The notes under the pieces were generated by a model, which saw only the letters and a list, made by a program, of their open reading frames with translations, searched no databases and was not told the origin of the DNA. A program made the translations under genes and the position numbers. Positions 40,887 through 51,615 of a stretch of 64,000 bases of DNA are shown piece after piece. Source of the stretch: Bradyrhizobium sp. CCBAU 051011 (lineage in GTDB: Bacteria; Pseudomonadota; Alphaproteobacteria; Rhizobiales; Xanthobacteraceae); NCBI RefSeq assembly GCF_009930815.1, contig NZ_CP022222.1, positions 6,738,501 to 6,802,500 on the forward strand, given 5' to 3'. The stretch's first letter is position 1. Each line of letters opens with the position of its first letter.

Positions 40887-42701
40887 ATGTCCAAAAAACA
40901 CACTTACGTCCTTGGCCTGAACACTTATGACCATGATGTCAGCGCCTGTCTGTTGCGCGACGGCGCCATCGCGTTCGCGATCGCCAAGGAGCGGATCACC
41001 CGCGCCAAGCACGCCTCCGGCTTCTACAAAGAAGTGATCGACTATTGCCTCGAGGCCGAGGGCATTACGCTCGACGACGTCGATCTCGTCGTGCGCAACT
41101 GCTACATCCTGCCGGTCCCGGAAATGGAGGAGCGGCTGGTCTATTTCGACGCGCCGGGCTTCCTGCCGGACTTCGAGCGCGGCGATGCGGCCAAGCATCC
41201 GCTCTATCTGAAGCATTCGGACAAGGTTGTCACGATCTCCCACCATCTGGCGCATGCCTATAGTGCGTTTGCGGTGTCGCCGTTCGAAGATGGCGTCGTG
41301 ATGATCGTCGATGGCGTCGGCAGCTACCAGTCCGACGTCATGGAATCCTATCCGCCCGCCGACACGGCGACGCCATTGGCACGGGAATCCGAGAGCTACT
41401 ACAAGTTCAGCGGCAAGACGCTGGAGTGCGTCAAGAAGGTCTGGATGGAGCCGGACCGCGGCTTCCTCAGCGACGAATTCTACAACATGCCCGGGCTCGG
41501 CGCGCTCTACAGCCGCGCTTCGACCTATATCTTCGGCGACTGGAATAAATGCGGCGAGCTGATGGGCCTGGCACCCTATGGCCGCCGCGACCAGGTCAAG
41601 CATCTGCTCGAAATGAACGGCGACAAGCTGCAGGTACCGCACTGGAACGCTACCGACTTCAAGCAACCTTATGTGTTCGAACCCGGCAGCAACTGGGAAA
41701 AGAACCCCGCGATGCGGCACTGGGAGGATCTAGCCTGGCGCACGCAGGACGACACCGAAAACGTGCTGCTGGCCCGCGCCCGCTGGCTGCGCGAAACCAC
41801 CGGCGCCAAGAATCTCTGCATGGCCGGCGGCGTTGCGCTGAATTGCGTGGCGAACGGCCGGGTGGCCCGCGAGGCCGGATTCGACAACGTCTGGATCCAA
41901 CCCGCGGCCGGCGACGACGGCATCGCGATCGGCTGCGCCTATTACGGCTGGCTCGAAATCCTGAAGCAGCGCCGCGATTTCGTGATGGATCATTCCTATG
42001 TCGGCCGGCGCTATTGCGATCAGGACGCCGCCAAGGAATTGAAAAAGTTTCTGGTGCGTATCCAGGCCGATGCAGTGCGCAGCGACAATGTCTGCCGCGA
42101 CACTGCCAAGCTGCTGGCCGACCAGAAGGTGATCGGCTGGTTTCAGGACCGGTCGGAATTCGGGCCGCGCGCGCTCGGCAACCGCAGCCTGCTGGCTGAT
42201 CCGCGCAAACCCGAGATGAAAGATATCCTCAACAGCCGCGTCAAGCATCGGCAGGCATTCCGGCCCTTCGCGCCAATCGTACTGGCCGAGCGCATGAAGG
42301 AAATTTTTGAAGGCGACGAAGACTCGCCCTTCATGCTGATCGCCAAGCCGGTACGTCCCGAGTGGCGGGACAAAATTCCGGCGATCGTGCATGTCGACGG
42401 CACCGCGCGCGTGCAGACCGTACGCGAACAAACCAATCCGATGCTCTACCGCCTGCTGAAGGAGTTCGAAGCGCTGACCGGCGTTCCCGTGCTGATCAAC
42501 ACCTCATTCAACATCAAGGGCGAGCCGATCGTGGAAACGCCGCAGGATGCCGTGAATTGCTTCCTGACCACCGGCGTCGATCATCTCGTCATCCACGACA
42601 CCATCGTATCGAAGAACGCGATGCACAAAGTGGTGGCGCCGGTACTCAACGTCTACGCCGACGTGCGCACGCTGGTGGCCTCGACGGCGCAGCCGGCCTG
42701 A
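40887..42701 (+). CDS. NodU/CmcH-family carbamoyltransferase
   Basis: This 604-residue enzyme transfers a carbamoyl group from carbamoyl phosphate. The N-terminal ASKHA half begins VLGLNTYDHDVSACLLRDGA and includes HHLAHAYSAFAVSPFEDG (metal-binding HxxxH) and GGVALNCVANGRVAREAGFD. The C-terminal YrdC-like half has FQDRSEFGPRALGNRSLLAD and the end FNIKGEPIVETP. NodU carbamoylates Nod factors; relatives modify antibiotics and polysaccharides. No nod genes are here, so a cell-surface glycan or other metabolite is a likelier substrate. Confidence 0.88.
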   Translation: MSKKHTYVLGLNTYDHDVSACLLRDGAIAFAIAKERITRAKHASGFYKEVIDYCLEAEGITLDDVDLVVRNCYILPVPEMEERLVYFDAPGFLPDFERGDAAKHPLYLKHSDKVVTISHHLAHAYSAFAVSPFEDGVVMIVDGVGSYQSDVMESYPPADTATPLARESESYYKFSGKTLECVKKVWMEPDRGFLSDEFYNMPGLGALYSRASTYIFGDWNKCGELMGLAPYGRRDQVKHLLEMNGDKLQVPHWNATDFKQPYVFEPGSNWEKNPAMRHWEDLAWRTQDDTENVLLARARWLRETTGAKNLCMAGGVALNCVANGRVAREAGFDNVWIQPAAGDDGIAIGCAYYGWLEILKQRRDFVMDHSYVGRRYCDQDAAKELKKFLVRIQADAVRSDNVCRDTAKLLADQKVIGWFQDRSEFGPRALGNRSLLADPRKPEMKDILNSRVKHRQAFRPFAPIVLAERMKEIFEGDEDSPFMLIAKPVRPEWRDKIPAIVHVDGTARVQTVREQTNPMLYRLLKEFEALTGVPVLINTSFNIKGEPIVETPQDAVNCFLTTGVDHLVIHDTIVSKNAMHKVVAPVLNVYADVRTLVASTAQPA

Positions 42702-42717
42702 CGCCGGCTGCCGCGCC

Positions 42718-43878
42718 TCAGCCGGAAGCCGCTGGGGTGGCTTTCGGCGCCGGCGGCTTGAGCGGCTTGTCCTGCCGCTTCGACCAGGAAATGTAGTAGG
42801 CGACGATGGTCATGATCGCGATGCCGGTCACGCTGACGAAGATCTGCGCGAACAGCGAGCCTGAGCTCAGCGACAGCTCGAAGTGCCCGACGAACGACAG
42901 GAACACGCCGACGCAGAACACGGCCAGCGACTGCTGGCCGCAAACCACCAGCGGATCGAAGATCCTCCACTCCAGCCCCGGCCATTCCTTCGGCACGAAG
43001 CGGATGACCAGGATCACGATCACCACGAAGTGCAGAAAGCGGTAGGGCGCGAGGTTAGTCTTGTCGTTCGGGTTGAACATCGAATACAGCCACTGCGGGA
43101 ACATCTCGCCGAACGTCGGAAACCTGCCGGCCATGGTCATGACAAGCGCCAGGATCATGTAGGCGATGCAGAAATACAGTGTGATCGGCGAGTTGATGAT
43201 GTGCAGGTTCTTGCGGGCGCCGCCGAGCGCGCACCAGGCGCCGAACACGAACAGCACCTGCCAGGCGAACGGATTGAAGTACCAGTGTCCGGTCGGGTAG
43301 GCCGGCAGGTTCCAGCCGGTCTGCCGCGACACCAGCCACAGCACGATGGCGGCCAGCATGGTCAAGTTGGGCTGGCGCAGCATGAACCAGAGCACCGGCG
43401 GGAACAGGCCCATCAGCACGATGTAGAGCGGCAGCACGTCGAGATTGACCGGCTTGAATTTCAGGAACAGGCCCTGCCGCAGCGTTTCGGTCGCGTTGTC
43501 GATCAGGCCGGCGACGTTGAAGTCGTTGACCAGTTGGGAATCGCCGAACCGCAAGGCGAGATAGCTGATCGAGGCGATATAGATCACGAACAGGATGATA
43601 TGGGCGACATAGAGCTGCCAGACGCGCTTGGTCAGCCGCGTGGCGCCGACGATGAAGCCGCGTTCCAGCATCATCCGGGCGTAGACGAATGAGGCGGTAT
43701 AGCCGGAAATGAAAACGAAGAGGTCGGCGGCGTCACTAAACCCGTAATTGCGGGTGGTGATCCAGTTCACGACGTTGTCGGGGATATGGTCCAGATAGAT
43801 CGCCCAGTTCGCGACCCCGCGAAACAGGTCGAGCCGGAGGTCGCGTCCTTTTTCTGGCAGGGTGGCGTTGATTTTCAT
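42718..43878 (-). CDS. OpgC-domain membrane protein (acyltransferase family)
   Basis: This 386-residue membrane protein has about ten helices. The N-terminus RDLRLDLFRGVANWAIYLDH resembles the start of OpgC and acyltransferase-3 proteins (RxxLD.FRG type), and FGFSDAADLFVFISGYTASF is the conserved second segment. OpgC succinylates osmoregulated periplasmic glucans. The C-terminal WSKRQDKPLKPPAPKATP tail is cytoplasmic. It is convergent with the carbamoyltransferase (16 bases apart); both could modify surface glycans. Confidence 0.82.
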   Translation of the reverse strand: MKINATLPEKGRDLRLDLFRGVANWAIYLDHIPDNVVNWITTRNYGFSDAADLFVFISGYTASFVYARMMLERGFIVGATRLTKRVWQLYVAHIILFVIYIASISYLALRFGDSQLVNDFNVAGLIDNATETLRQGLFLKFKPVNLDVLPLYIVLMGLFPPVLWFMLRQPNLTMLAAIVLWLVSRQTGWNLPAYPTGHWYFNPFAWQVLFVFGAWCALGGARKNLHIINSPITLYFCIAYMILALVMTMAGRFPTFGEMFPQWLYSMFNPNDKTNLAPYRFLHFVVIVILVIRFVPKEWPGLEWRIFDPLVVCGQQSLAVFCVGVFLSFVGHFELSLSSGSLFAQIFVSVTGIAIMTIVAYYISWSKRQDKPLKPPAPKATPAASG

Positions 43879-44110
43879 GGGTGCCGCTTCGAACTGCTGC
43901 TTTCGGGAGATCGCGCCGCAAGACCGGGGGCCGGCGGCCCGATGTCCCTAGATTGTCACAGTACGGCATAATGACTATACCGGTACGGTAATGGTACATC
44001 CGGGTTTGCAGGAATCACCGATCAAATTTCCTGAAAGGTGTCTCTATACTATCCCGGGTGTTTCCACCAACCGCTACCGTGTCGCATATCGCCTGAGGAC
44101 TCAACCATCC

Positions 44111-44416
44111 ATGACCGCACGCATTTTCAAGCCCGCCAAAAACGCGATGCAATCGGGCAGGGCCAAGACCCGGGAATGGCAGCTCGACTACGAGCCCGAG
44201 CAGCCCCGCGCGATCGAGCCCCTGATGGGATGGACCTCTTCGGTAGACATGAAACAGCAGCTCACCCTGCACTTTGACACCAAGGAAGACGCGATCGCCT
44301 ATTGCGAGCGCAAGGGCATTGCCTACCAGGTGATCGAGCCCAAGGATTCGGTGCGCCGGCCGGCCGCCTACGCCGACAATTTCGCCTTCAAGCGCGTCGA
44401 GCCCTGGACCCACTAG
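44111..44416 (+). CDS. ETC complex I subunit (NDUFS4-like)
   Basis: From ATG at 44111 the product is 101 residues and matches the 18-kDa/NDUFS4 family of alphaproteobacterial complex I accessory subunits. TARIFKPAKNAMQSGRAKTR is the start. WQLDYEPEQPRAIEPLMGWT and DAIAYCERKGIAYQVIEP are core signatures, and AYADNFAFKR precedes the end. The longer frame from 43991 has unrelated sequence. It is separated from the nuo operon, as is usual in this group. Confidence 0.9.
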   Translation: MTARIFKPAKNAMQSGRAKTREWQLDYEPEQPRAIEPLMGWTSSVDMKQQLTLHFDTKEDAIAYCERKGIAYQVIEPKDSVRRPAAYADNFAFKRVEPWTH

Positions 44417-44459
44417 GGGGCAGACCGGCGCGTTTCCGTGCGACGCCAGGTTTGGTGGG

Positions 44460-44963
44460 CTATTGCGCCGGGCCAGATGCCGAGGGGGCGCGGGGCAACG
44501 GCAGCGGCGCATCCTTGGCGACGCCGAGCACCGGGAAGGTTCGGATGTGGCGGACCTCGGGCATCGCAGAAAATTGCAGAAGCTGCTGGTGCGTGCCCTC
44601 GACGTTCCGCGCCACGCATTTGAGCAGATAGTCGGCATCGCCCGAAATCCGCCAGCTCTGTTGCACCAGCGGCATGGCCGCGATCGATTTTTCGAACGCC
44701 TGCAACGTCGCCTGAGCCTGGCTCTGCAACTGAATCAATACGTAGGAAATGACCTCGTATCCCAGCAGTTTTTCGTCCAGCGTAGCTCTGATGGCACTGA
44801 CATAGCCGCGCTCGCGCAAGGAGCGAACCCGTCGTCGGCACGGCGGCTCCGAGAGGCCGACCCTTTCAGCCAGCTCATTGTTGCGGATGCGTCCATCCTT
44901 CTGCAATTCGGCCAGTATCCTCAGGTCGATTTCGTCGAGGGCGTGATGTTCCGTCGTGGGCAT
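44460..44963 (-). CDS. Lrp/AsnC family transcriptional regulator
   Basis: The protein (start 44963, 167 residues) has an AsnC-type helix-turn-helix (IDLRILAELQKDGRIRNNEL then AERVGLSEPPCRRRVRSL) and an RAM/AsnC ligand-binding domain (YVLIQLQSQAQATLQAFEKS, GDADYLLKCVARNVEGTHQQ). The start lies just after the TetR stop codon, so the two are co-transcribed. Lrp-type regulators sense amino acids, which would fit the adjacent leucine catabolic genes. Confidence 0.87.
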   Translation of the reverse strand: MPTTEHHALDEIDLRILAELQKDGRIRNNELAERVGLSEPPCRRRVRSLRERGYVSAIRATLDEKLLGYEVISYVLIQLQSQAQATLQAFEKSIAAMPLVQQSWRISGDADYLLKCVARNVEGTHQQLLQFSAMPEVRHIRTFPVLGVAKDAPLPLPRAPSASGPAQ

Positions 44964-44964
44964 C

Positions 44965-45618
44965 TCAGCGGCGCTCCAACTCGCCACGCGGGGAGGGGGC
45001 GCGCAGGGTTGCCCGATCAGGCGTTCCAGCCGGGGCGACGCTCGACAGCACCAGTTTTTCGTGGGCGGCGACGATGGCCTCCTTGGTGAGCCGGCCGCCG
45101 GGCCGGTACCAGGTGGTGAGGCCGGTCAGCAAAGCCAGGATCGCGAAGGTCGCGACCTGGACGTCGACCACCTCGAACTCGCCTTCCGCCACGCCCTCTG
45201 CAAGGATGGCGGCGAGCCGCTGTTCGTAGGCGCCGCGCAGCGCCACGATCTCTTCATAGTTCTTCGGCTCCAGGCTACGCAGCTCGGAATTGGCGATGAA
45301 GACCTCGCGCTTCTTGGTCATGTGGTAGGTGACGTGGAAGGCGACGAAGGCGCGGAGCTTGTCGGACGGCTGCTGCTTGCCCTGGAGCGCGCGATCGAGC
45401 TGACGCAGCAGTTCGTTGATGTGGTCCCGCACCAGATCGAACAGCAATTCCTGCTTGGTACTGATATGGTTGTAGAGCGAGCCCGACTGGATCCCTACCT
45501 CGGCCGCGAGCTGGCGCAGGCTCATGGCGGCGTAGCCGTGCTCGAAGATCAGGCGCAGCCCGGCCTTGCGGATCGCCTCCATCGTCTTGGGGCCGTGTGA
45601 GCCGATCGTCCGCGCCAT
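44965..45618 (-). CDS. TetR/AcrR family regulator
   Basis: The 217-residue protein from ATG at 45618 (AGAGG five bases upstream) has a TetR helix-turn-helix (AGLRLIFEHGYAAMSLRQLA then AEVGIQSGSLYNHISTKQEL). Its C-terminal ligand-binding domain matches the group with TetR_C_33-like features. A longer frame starts at 45684. It is divergent from isovaleryl-CoA dehydrogenase and probably represses the leucine genes until an acyl-CoA ligand is present (inference). Confidence 0.87.
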   Translation of the reverse strand: MARTIGSHGPKTMEAIRKAGLRLIFEHGYAAMSLRQLAAEVGIQSGSLYNHISTKQELLFDLVRDHINELLRQLDRALQGKQQPSDKLRAFVAFHVTYHMTKKREVFIANSELRSLEPKNYEEIVALRGAYEQRLAAILAEGVAEGEFEVVDVQVATFAILALLTGLTTWYRPGGRLTKEAIVAAHEKLVLSSVAPAGTPDRATLRAPSPRGELERR

Positions 45619-45664
45619 TGGGCCTCTGGAAAGGGAAGGAGGTCGCCGTCGTGAAACGAGCGGG

Positions 45665-45779
45665 TGATCGTATAATTCTGACACGAAACAGTAGTAAATT
45701 CAATAGTCTGGTCGTGTGCTTGAGCCTTTCTGTGGTTCTACTTGCAGGGATAGTAAAAAAACGTATGATCGTTTAATTC
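45665..45779. promoter_or_regulatory. Paired regulatory boxes between TetR gene and ivd
   Basis: TGATCGTATAATTC (45665-45678) and TGATCGTTTAATTC (45766-45779) differ by one base and lie 101 bases apart in the TetR-ivd gap. The second is embedded in AAACGTATGATCGTTT, a near-palindrome, 21 bases before the ivd ATG. They are candidate TetR sites. Confidence 0.5.
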
Positions 45780-45800
45780 CAGAACAACACTGCGGAGGGA

Positions 45801-46976
<1,176 letters not shown>

Positions 46977-47088
46977 ACTTCACATCGGTGCAAAGATAGT
47001 ACAGGCTGCCGCATCCTCGTCGAACGGGCTGTCCCGACCGTCCTGAAGCCATCCCAGGCACTCCAGCATTTTTGAGAAAACGCCGACC

Positions 47089-48693
47089 ATGCCGCTTCAT
47101 TCCACCATCGATCCCAAATCCTCCGAATTTGCCCGCAACGCCGACGTCATGCGTGGCCTGGTAGCGGAGCTTCGCGAGAAGCTGAAGGTGGTCTCCGGCG
47201 GCGGCGGCGAGGCTTCCCGCAAGCGGCATACCTCGCGCGGCAAGATGCTGGCGCGCGAGCGCGTCGACCTGCTGGTCGACCCCGGCACTGCCTTTCTGGA
47301 ATTGTCGCCGCTCGCGGCCCACGGCCTCTATGGCGGCGACGTCCATTCCGCCAGCGTCATCACCGGCGTGGGGCGCATTTCGGGCAGGGAATGCGTCATC
47401 GTCGCCAACGACGCCACCATCAAGGGCGGTACCTATTACCCGATGACCGTGAAGAAGCATCTGCGCGCGCAGGACATCGCGCGACAGAACAATCTGCCCT
47501 GCGTCTACATGGTCGATTCCGGCGGCGCGTTCCTGCCGATGCAGGACGAGATATTTCCGGACGAGCGGCATTTCGGCCGCATCTTCTACAACCAGGCGCA
47601 GATGTCCTCGATGGGCATTCCGCAGATCGCCATCGTGATGGGCTCGTGCACCGCGGGCGGCGCCTATGTGCCTGCCATGTCGGACGAGAGCATCATCGTG
47701 CGCAACCAGGGCACCATCTTCCTCGGCGGACCGCCCTTGGTGAAGGCTGCCACCGGCGAGGTGGTGACGGCCGAAGAACTCGGCGGCGCCGATGTGCATT
47801 CCCGCCATTCCGGCGTCACCGATCACTACGCGCAGAACGATGCCCATGCGATCGGGATCGCCCGGCGTATCGTCGCCACGCTGAAGCAGCCGACACGCGC
47901 TAACCTGAACATGCGCGAGCCGCGGGAGCCGCTGTTTCCGGCCGAGGAAATCTACGGCGTGGTTTCCTCCGACGGCAGAAAACCGTTCGACGTCCACGAC
48001 ATCATCGCCCGGATCGTCGACGGCTCCGAATTCGACGAGTTTAAGAAACTCTACGGCACGACGCTGATCTGCGGCTTTGCTCATATCTGGGGCTATCCGG
48101 TCGGCATCATTGCCAATAACGGCATCCTGTTCAGCGAGAGTTCGCTGAAGGGCGCGCACTTCATCGAACTGTGCTGCCAGCGCAATATCCCGCTGGTGTT
48201 CCTGCAGAACATCACAGGCTTCATGGTCGGCAAGAAATACGAGGCCGGCGGCATCGCGCGCGACGGCGCCAAGCTGGTGACTGCGGTCGCAACTGCAGGC
48301 GTGCCAAAGTTCACTATCGTGATCGGCGGCTCCTACGGCGCCGGCAATTACGGCATGTCTGGCCGCGCCTACTCTCCGCGCTTCCTGTGGATGTGGCCGA
48401 ACGCGCGCATCTCCGTGATGGGTGGCGAGCAGGCGTCCATGGTGCTGAGCCAGGTCCGCCGCGACAATATCGAGGCCAAGGGCGAGAGCTGGTCGGCCGA
48501 GGAAGAAGATAAATTCCGCAGTCCAATCCGCGCGCAATACGAACATCAGGGCAATCCGTATTACGCCACCGCGCGGCTGTGGGACGACGGCGTGATCGAC
48601 CCCGCCGACACACGCCTGGTGCTCGGCCTTGGATTGTCGGCCGCCGCCAATGCGCCGATCGAACCCACGAAGTTTGGCCTGTTCAGGATGTGA
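47089..48693 (+). CDS. mccB: 3-methylcrotonyl-CoA carboxylase beta subunit
   Basis: This 534-residue carboxyltransferase transfers CO2 from biotin to 3-methylcrotonyl-CoA. Characteristic regions are [78 protein letters not shown] and [20 protein letters not shown]. Both acyl-CoA- and biotin-binding halves are complete. It lies 112 bases after ivd. The stop TGA overlaps the start ATG of the alpha subunit (TGATG). Confidence 0.94.
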   Translation: MPLHSTIDPKSSEFARNADVMRGLVAELREKLKVVSGGGGEASRKRHTSRGKMLARERVDLLVDPGTAFLELSPLAAHGLYGGDVHSASVITGVGRISGRECVIVANDATIKGGTYYPMTVKKHLRAQDIARQNNLPCVYMVDSGGAFLPMQDEIFPDERHFGRIFYNQAQMSSMGIPQIAIVMGSCTAGGAYVPAMSDESIIVRNQGTIFLGGPPLVKAATGEVVTAEELGGADVHSRHSGVTDHYAQNDAHAIGIARRIVATLKQPTRANLNMREPREPLFPAEEIYGVVSSDGRKPFDVHDIIARIVDGSEFDEFKKLYGTTLICGFAHIWGYPVGIIANNGILFSESSLKGAHFIELCCQRNIPLVFLQNITGFMVGKKYEAGGIARDGAKLVTAVATAGVPKFTIVIGGSYGAGNYGMSGRAYSPRFLWMWPNARISVMGGEQASMVLSQVRRDNIEAKGESWSAEEEDKFRSPIRAQYEHQGNPYYATARLWDDGVIDPADTRLVLGLGLSAAANAPIEPTKFGLFRM

Positions 48694-50705
48694 TGATGGA
48701 CCGCGCAAAGCTCTACCGGCGTTTCCGGACGCTCCTGATCGCCAACCGTGGCGAGATCGCCTGCCGTGTCATTCGCTCCGCCCGTGCCATGGGCCTGCGC
48801 ACCGTCGCCGTCTATTCCGAGGCGGACCGCGACGCCATGCATGTCGCCATGGCTGATGAAGCTGTGCTGCTCGGGCCGGCGCGGGCGCGCGACAGCTATC
48901 TCAACATCGAGCGCGTGATCGAAGCCGCGCGCCAGACCGGCGCCGAGGCGGTGCATCCCGGCTATGGCTTCCTGTCGGAGAATGCCGAATTCGCGCAGGA
49001 GTGTCTGAACGCCGGCCTCGTGTTCGTCGGCCCGACCGCCGAGATGATGACGGCTATGGGCTCAAAGTCGGGCTCGAAAGCGCTGATGGAGAAGGCGGGG
49101 GTGCCCTTGGTGCCCGGCTATCACGGCGAGGCCCAGGACGAGGCGACATTGGCAAAGGCCGCAGATGCGATCGGCTTCCCGGTGCTGGTGAAGGCATCCG
49201 CCGGTGGCGGCGGGCGCGGCATGCGCGTGGTGAATTCGGCTGGCGAGCTTGCAGCGGCGATCGTCAGCGCCAAGCGCGAGGCCAAGGCGGCATTCGGCGA
49301 CGACCGCATGCTGATCGAAAAATTCGTGCAAAATCCCCGGCATATCGAGGTGCAGATCATTGGCGACAGCCATGGCAATCTGCTCTCGCTGTGGGAGCGC
49401 GAGTGCACGCTGCAGCGGCGGCACCAGAAGGTGATCGAGGAAGCACCGTCGCCGACACTCGACGCCACGCAGCGCGAGACCGTGTGCGCCGCCGCGCGCA
49501 AGGCGGCTGCCGCGGTGAACTATGTCGGCGCCGGCACCATCGAGTTCGTCTCCGACGGCAAGGAAGTGTTCTTCATCGAAATGAACACCCGCCTGCAGGT
49601 CGAGCATCCCGTGACCGAGTTGATTACCGGCGTCGATCTCGTCGAATGGCAGTTGCGGGTGGCGTTTGGCGAGAAGCTGCCGCTGGCGCAAAACGAGATC
49701 AGGTTGAACGGCCACGCCATCGAGGCGCGGGTCTATGCGGAAAATCCGCAGAAGAACTTTATGCCATCGGTCGGCCGGATCCGGACCTGGCGCACGCCGG
49801 ACGCAGTCGATGGTTTGCGCATCGATTCCGGCTATCGCGACGGTGATGCGGTGTCGCCCTATTACGACGCCATGCTGGCCAAGGTGATCGCATGGGCGCC
49901 GACACGGCAGGCCGCCATTGAGCGTCTCAACCGCGGACTGGAAGAGACTGACGTCCGCGGCATCGTCACCAATATCCCGTTCCTGTCGGCGCTGATCACC
50001 CATCCGAACGTGCGCGCCAACACCATCGACACGGGTTTCATCGAGCGCGAGCTGAAGAAGCTGACGGAAGCCTCGGGTATAACAGGCGATCTTGAGCTTT
50101 GCGCCGCAGTCGCCGCCATCGTCAATGACGAACGGAAGACTGCGCTCAAGGAAGCGCATTCGCCGTGGCAGACGTTTGGCTGGATGCCGGTTGGCCAGCG
50201 CAAGCGGGTGTTCTCGTTCCGCCACGGGCAGGGCGCCGAACAGAAGGTGACGCTGCACTATGGCAACGGGCCGTCGACGGTTTCGATCGGCAAGCACGAA
50301 TTCGTTTTCACGACGTCGTCCGCGGATGGCGGGAGTTTCGACCTGACGATCGACGGCATGAAATCGCGCGTTACCGCCGTGATCGAGGGCCACGAGCTTT
50401 ACCTGCGCACCCGGAATGGCCGCTTCGAGCTGCACTGGGTCGATCCGTTCGGTGGCGAGACCGAGGAACTGGTCGGCGAGGACAAGATCGTGGCGCCGCT
50501 CCCGGGCACCGTGGTGGCGCTGCTGGCCGAAGAGGGCGCGACGCTGGAAAAAGGCGCCGCGATCCTGACACTGGAAGTCATGAAGATGGAGCAGACCCTG
50601 CGTGCGCCCTTTGCCGGCACCTTGAAAAAAATCAGGTGCAAGGTCGGCGATATCGTCGGCGAAGGCGTCGAACTTGCCGAACTCGAACCGGCGGCGGCAT
50701 CATGA
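48693..50705 (+). CDS. mccA: 3-methylcrotonyl-CoA carboxylase alpha subunit (biotin carboxylase/BCCP)
   Basis: This 670-residue protein contains an N-terminal biotin carboxylase (LIANRGEIACRVIRSARAMG, KASAGGGGRGMRVV ATP loop, IEMNTRLQVEHPVTELITG). It ends in a biotinyl domain with the EVMKMEQTL motif, whose lysine is biotinylated. The start ATG overlaps the mccB stop; an adjacent second ATG at 48696 is possible. Together with MccB it forms 3-methylglutaconyl-CoA. Confidence 0.94.
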   Translation: MMDRAKLYRRFRTLLIANRGEIACRVIRSARAMGLRTVAVYSEADRDAMHVAMADEAVLLGPARARDSYLNIERVIEAARQTGAEAVHPGYGFLSENAEFAQECLNAGLVFVGPTAEMMTAMGSKSGSKALMEKAGVPLVPGYHGEAQDEATLAKAADAIGFPVLVKASAGGGGRGMRVVNSAGELAAAIVSAKREAKAAFGDDRMLIEKFVQNPRHIEVQIIGDSHGNLLSLWERECTLQRRHQKVIEEAPSPTLDATQRETVCAAARKAAAAVNYVGAGTIEFVSDGKEVFFIEMNTRLQVEHPVTELITGVDLVEWQLRVAFGEKLPLAQNEIRLNGHAIEARVYAENPQKNFMPSVGRIRTWRTPDAVDGLRIDSGYRDGDAVSPYYDAMLAKVIAWAPTRQAAIERLNRGLEETDVRGIVTNIPFLSALITHPNVRANTIDTGFIERELKKLTEASGITGDLELCAAVAAIVNDERKTALKEAHSPWQTFGWMPVGQRKRVFSFRHGQGAEQKVTLHYGNGPSTVSIGKHEFVFTTSSADGGSFDLTIDGMKSRVTAVIEGHELYLRTRNGRFELHWVDPFGGETEELVGEDKIVAPLPGTVVALLAEEGATLEKGAAILTLEVMKMEQTLRAPFAGTLKKIRCKVGDIVGEGVELAELEPAAAS

Positions 50706-51610
50706 GCGATACTGTCCACATCGTCGAAGTCGGCCCGCGCGACGGGCTGCAGAACGAGAAGACCCCGATCAGCGTCGCCGATCGGATCGCCTTCGTCGAG
50801 GCGCTGATCGGCGCCGGGCTTAGGGCGGTGGAGGTCGGCGCGTTCGTGTCGCCCAAGGCCATTCCGCAGATGGTCGGGTCGGCCGAAGTGTTGCGCGGTG
50901 TTAGCCACCATACGGAATGCGAATTGCCCGTGCTGGTGCCGAACGACAAGGGCTATGAGGCCTCACAGACCGCGGGCGCGAAACTGATCGCCGTGTTCGC
51001 CGCGGCATCGGAAAGCTTTTCACGCGCCAACATCAATTGCTCGATCGCGGAATCGATCGAGCGCTTCAAGCCGGTGCTGGCCCGCGCCAAGGCCGACGGT
51101 GTTCGCGTGCGCGGCTACATTTCCACTGTGCTCGGCTGCCCCTATGAGGGCGAGATCAAGCCGCAGGCCGTGGTCGATGTCGCAAAAGTGCTGTGGGATC
51201 TCGGCTGCTACGAAATCTCGCTCGGCGACACCATCGGCGTCGGCACGCCCTTGAAAGCGCGGCAACTGCTGCGCGCGGTGGCCGGCCACGTGCCGATGGC
51301 CAATCTCGCCATGCATTTCCACGACACCTATGGACAAGCGCTCGCCAACCTCTACGCCGGAATGGAGGAGGGCTGCCGCGTGATCGATTCCGCCGCCGGC
51401 GGTCTCGGCGGTTGCCCCTACGCCCCCGGCGCGACGGGAAATGTCGCGACGGAAGACGTCGTCTACATGCTCGAAGGCATGGGGATTTCGACCGGCGTCG
51501 ATATGGCAAAGCTGGTCGCGGCGACCAACGTCGTGAGCGGGCTGATCGGCCGTCCGCCGGTCAGCCGCGTGGCGGCAGCGTTGAATGCGAAGATGCGGGC
51601 CGCCAAGTAG
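50702..51610 (+). CDS. hmgL: Hydroxymethylglutaryl-CoA lyase
   Basis: This 302-residue TIM-barrel enzyme splits HMG-CoA into acetyl-CoA and acetoacetate, ending the leucine pathway. Conserved segments are IVEVGPRDGLQNEKTPIS (substrate/metal), NDKGYEASQTAGA, YISTVLGCPYEGEIKP, LGDTIGVGTP, HFHDTYGQALANLYAG (metal histidines) and SAAGGLGGCPYAPGATGNVATED (catalytic cysteine). ATG overlaps the mccA stop (ATGA). Longer frames starting at 50165 are shadows of mccA. Confidence 0.94.
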   Translation: MSDTVHIVEVGPRDGLQNEKTPISVADRIAFVEALIGAGLRAVEVGAFVSPKAIPQMVGSAEVLRGVSHHTECELPVLVPNDKGYEASQTAGAKLIAVFAAASESFSRANINCSIAESIERFKPVLARAKADGVRVRGYISTVLGCPYEGEIKPQAVVDVAKVLWDLGCYEISLGDTIGVGTPLKARQLLRAVAGHVPMANLAMHFHDTYGQALANLYAGMEEGCRVIDSAAGGLGGCPYAPGATGNVATEDVVYMLEGMGISTGVDMAKLVAATNVVSGLIGRPPVSRVAAALNAKMRAAK

Positions 51611-51615
51611 ACCAC

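Noticed and set aside
49062..50435. 457-codon minus-strand open frame
   Set aside because: Antisense to mccA, which has complete conserved motifs; the frame is a codon-bias shadow.
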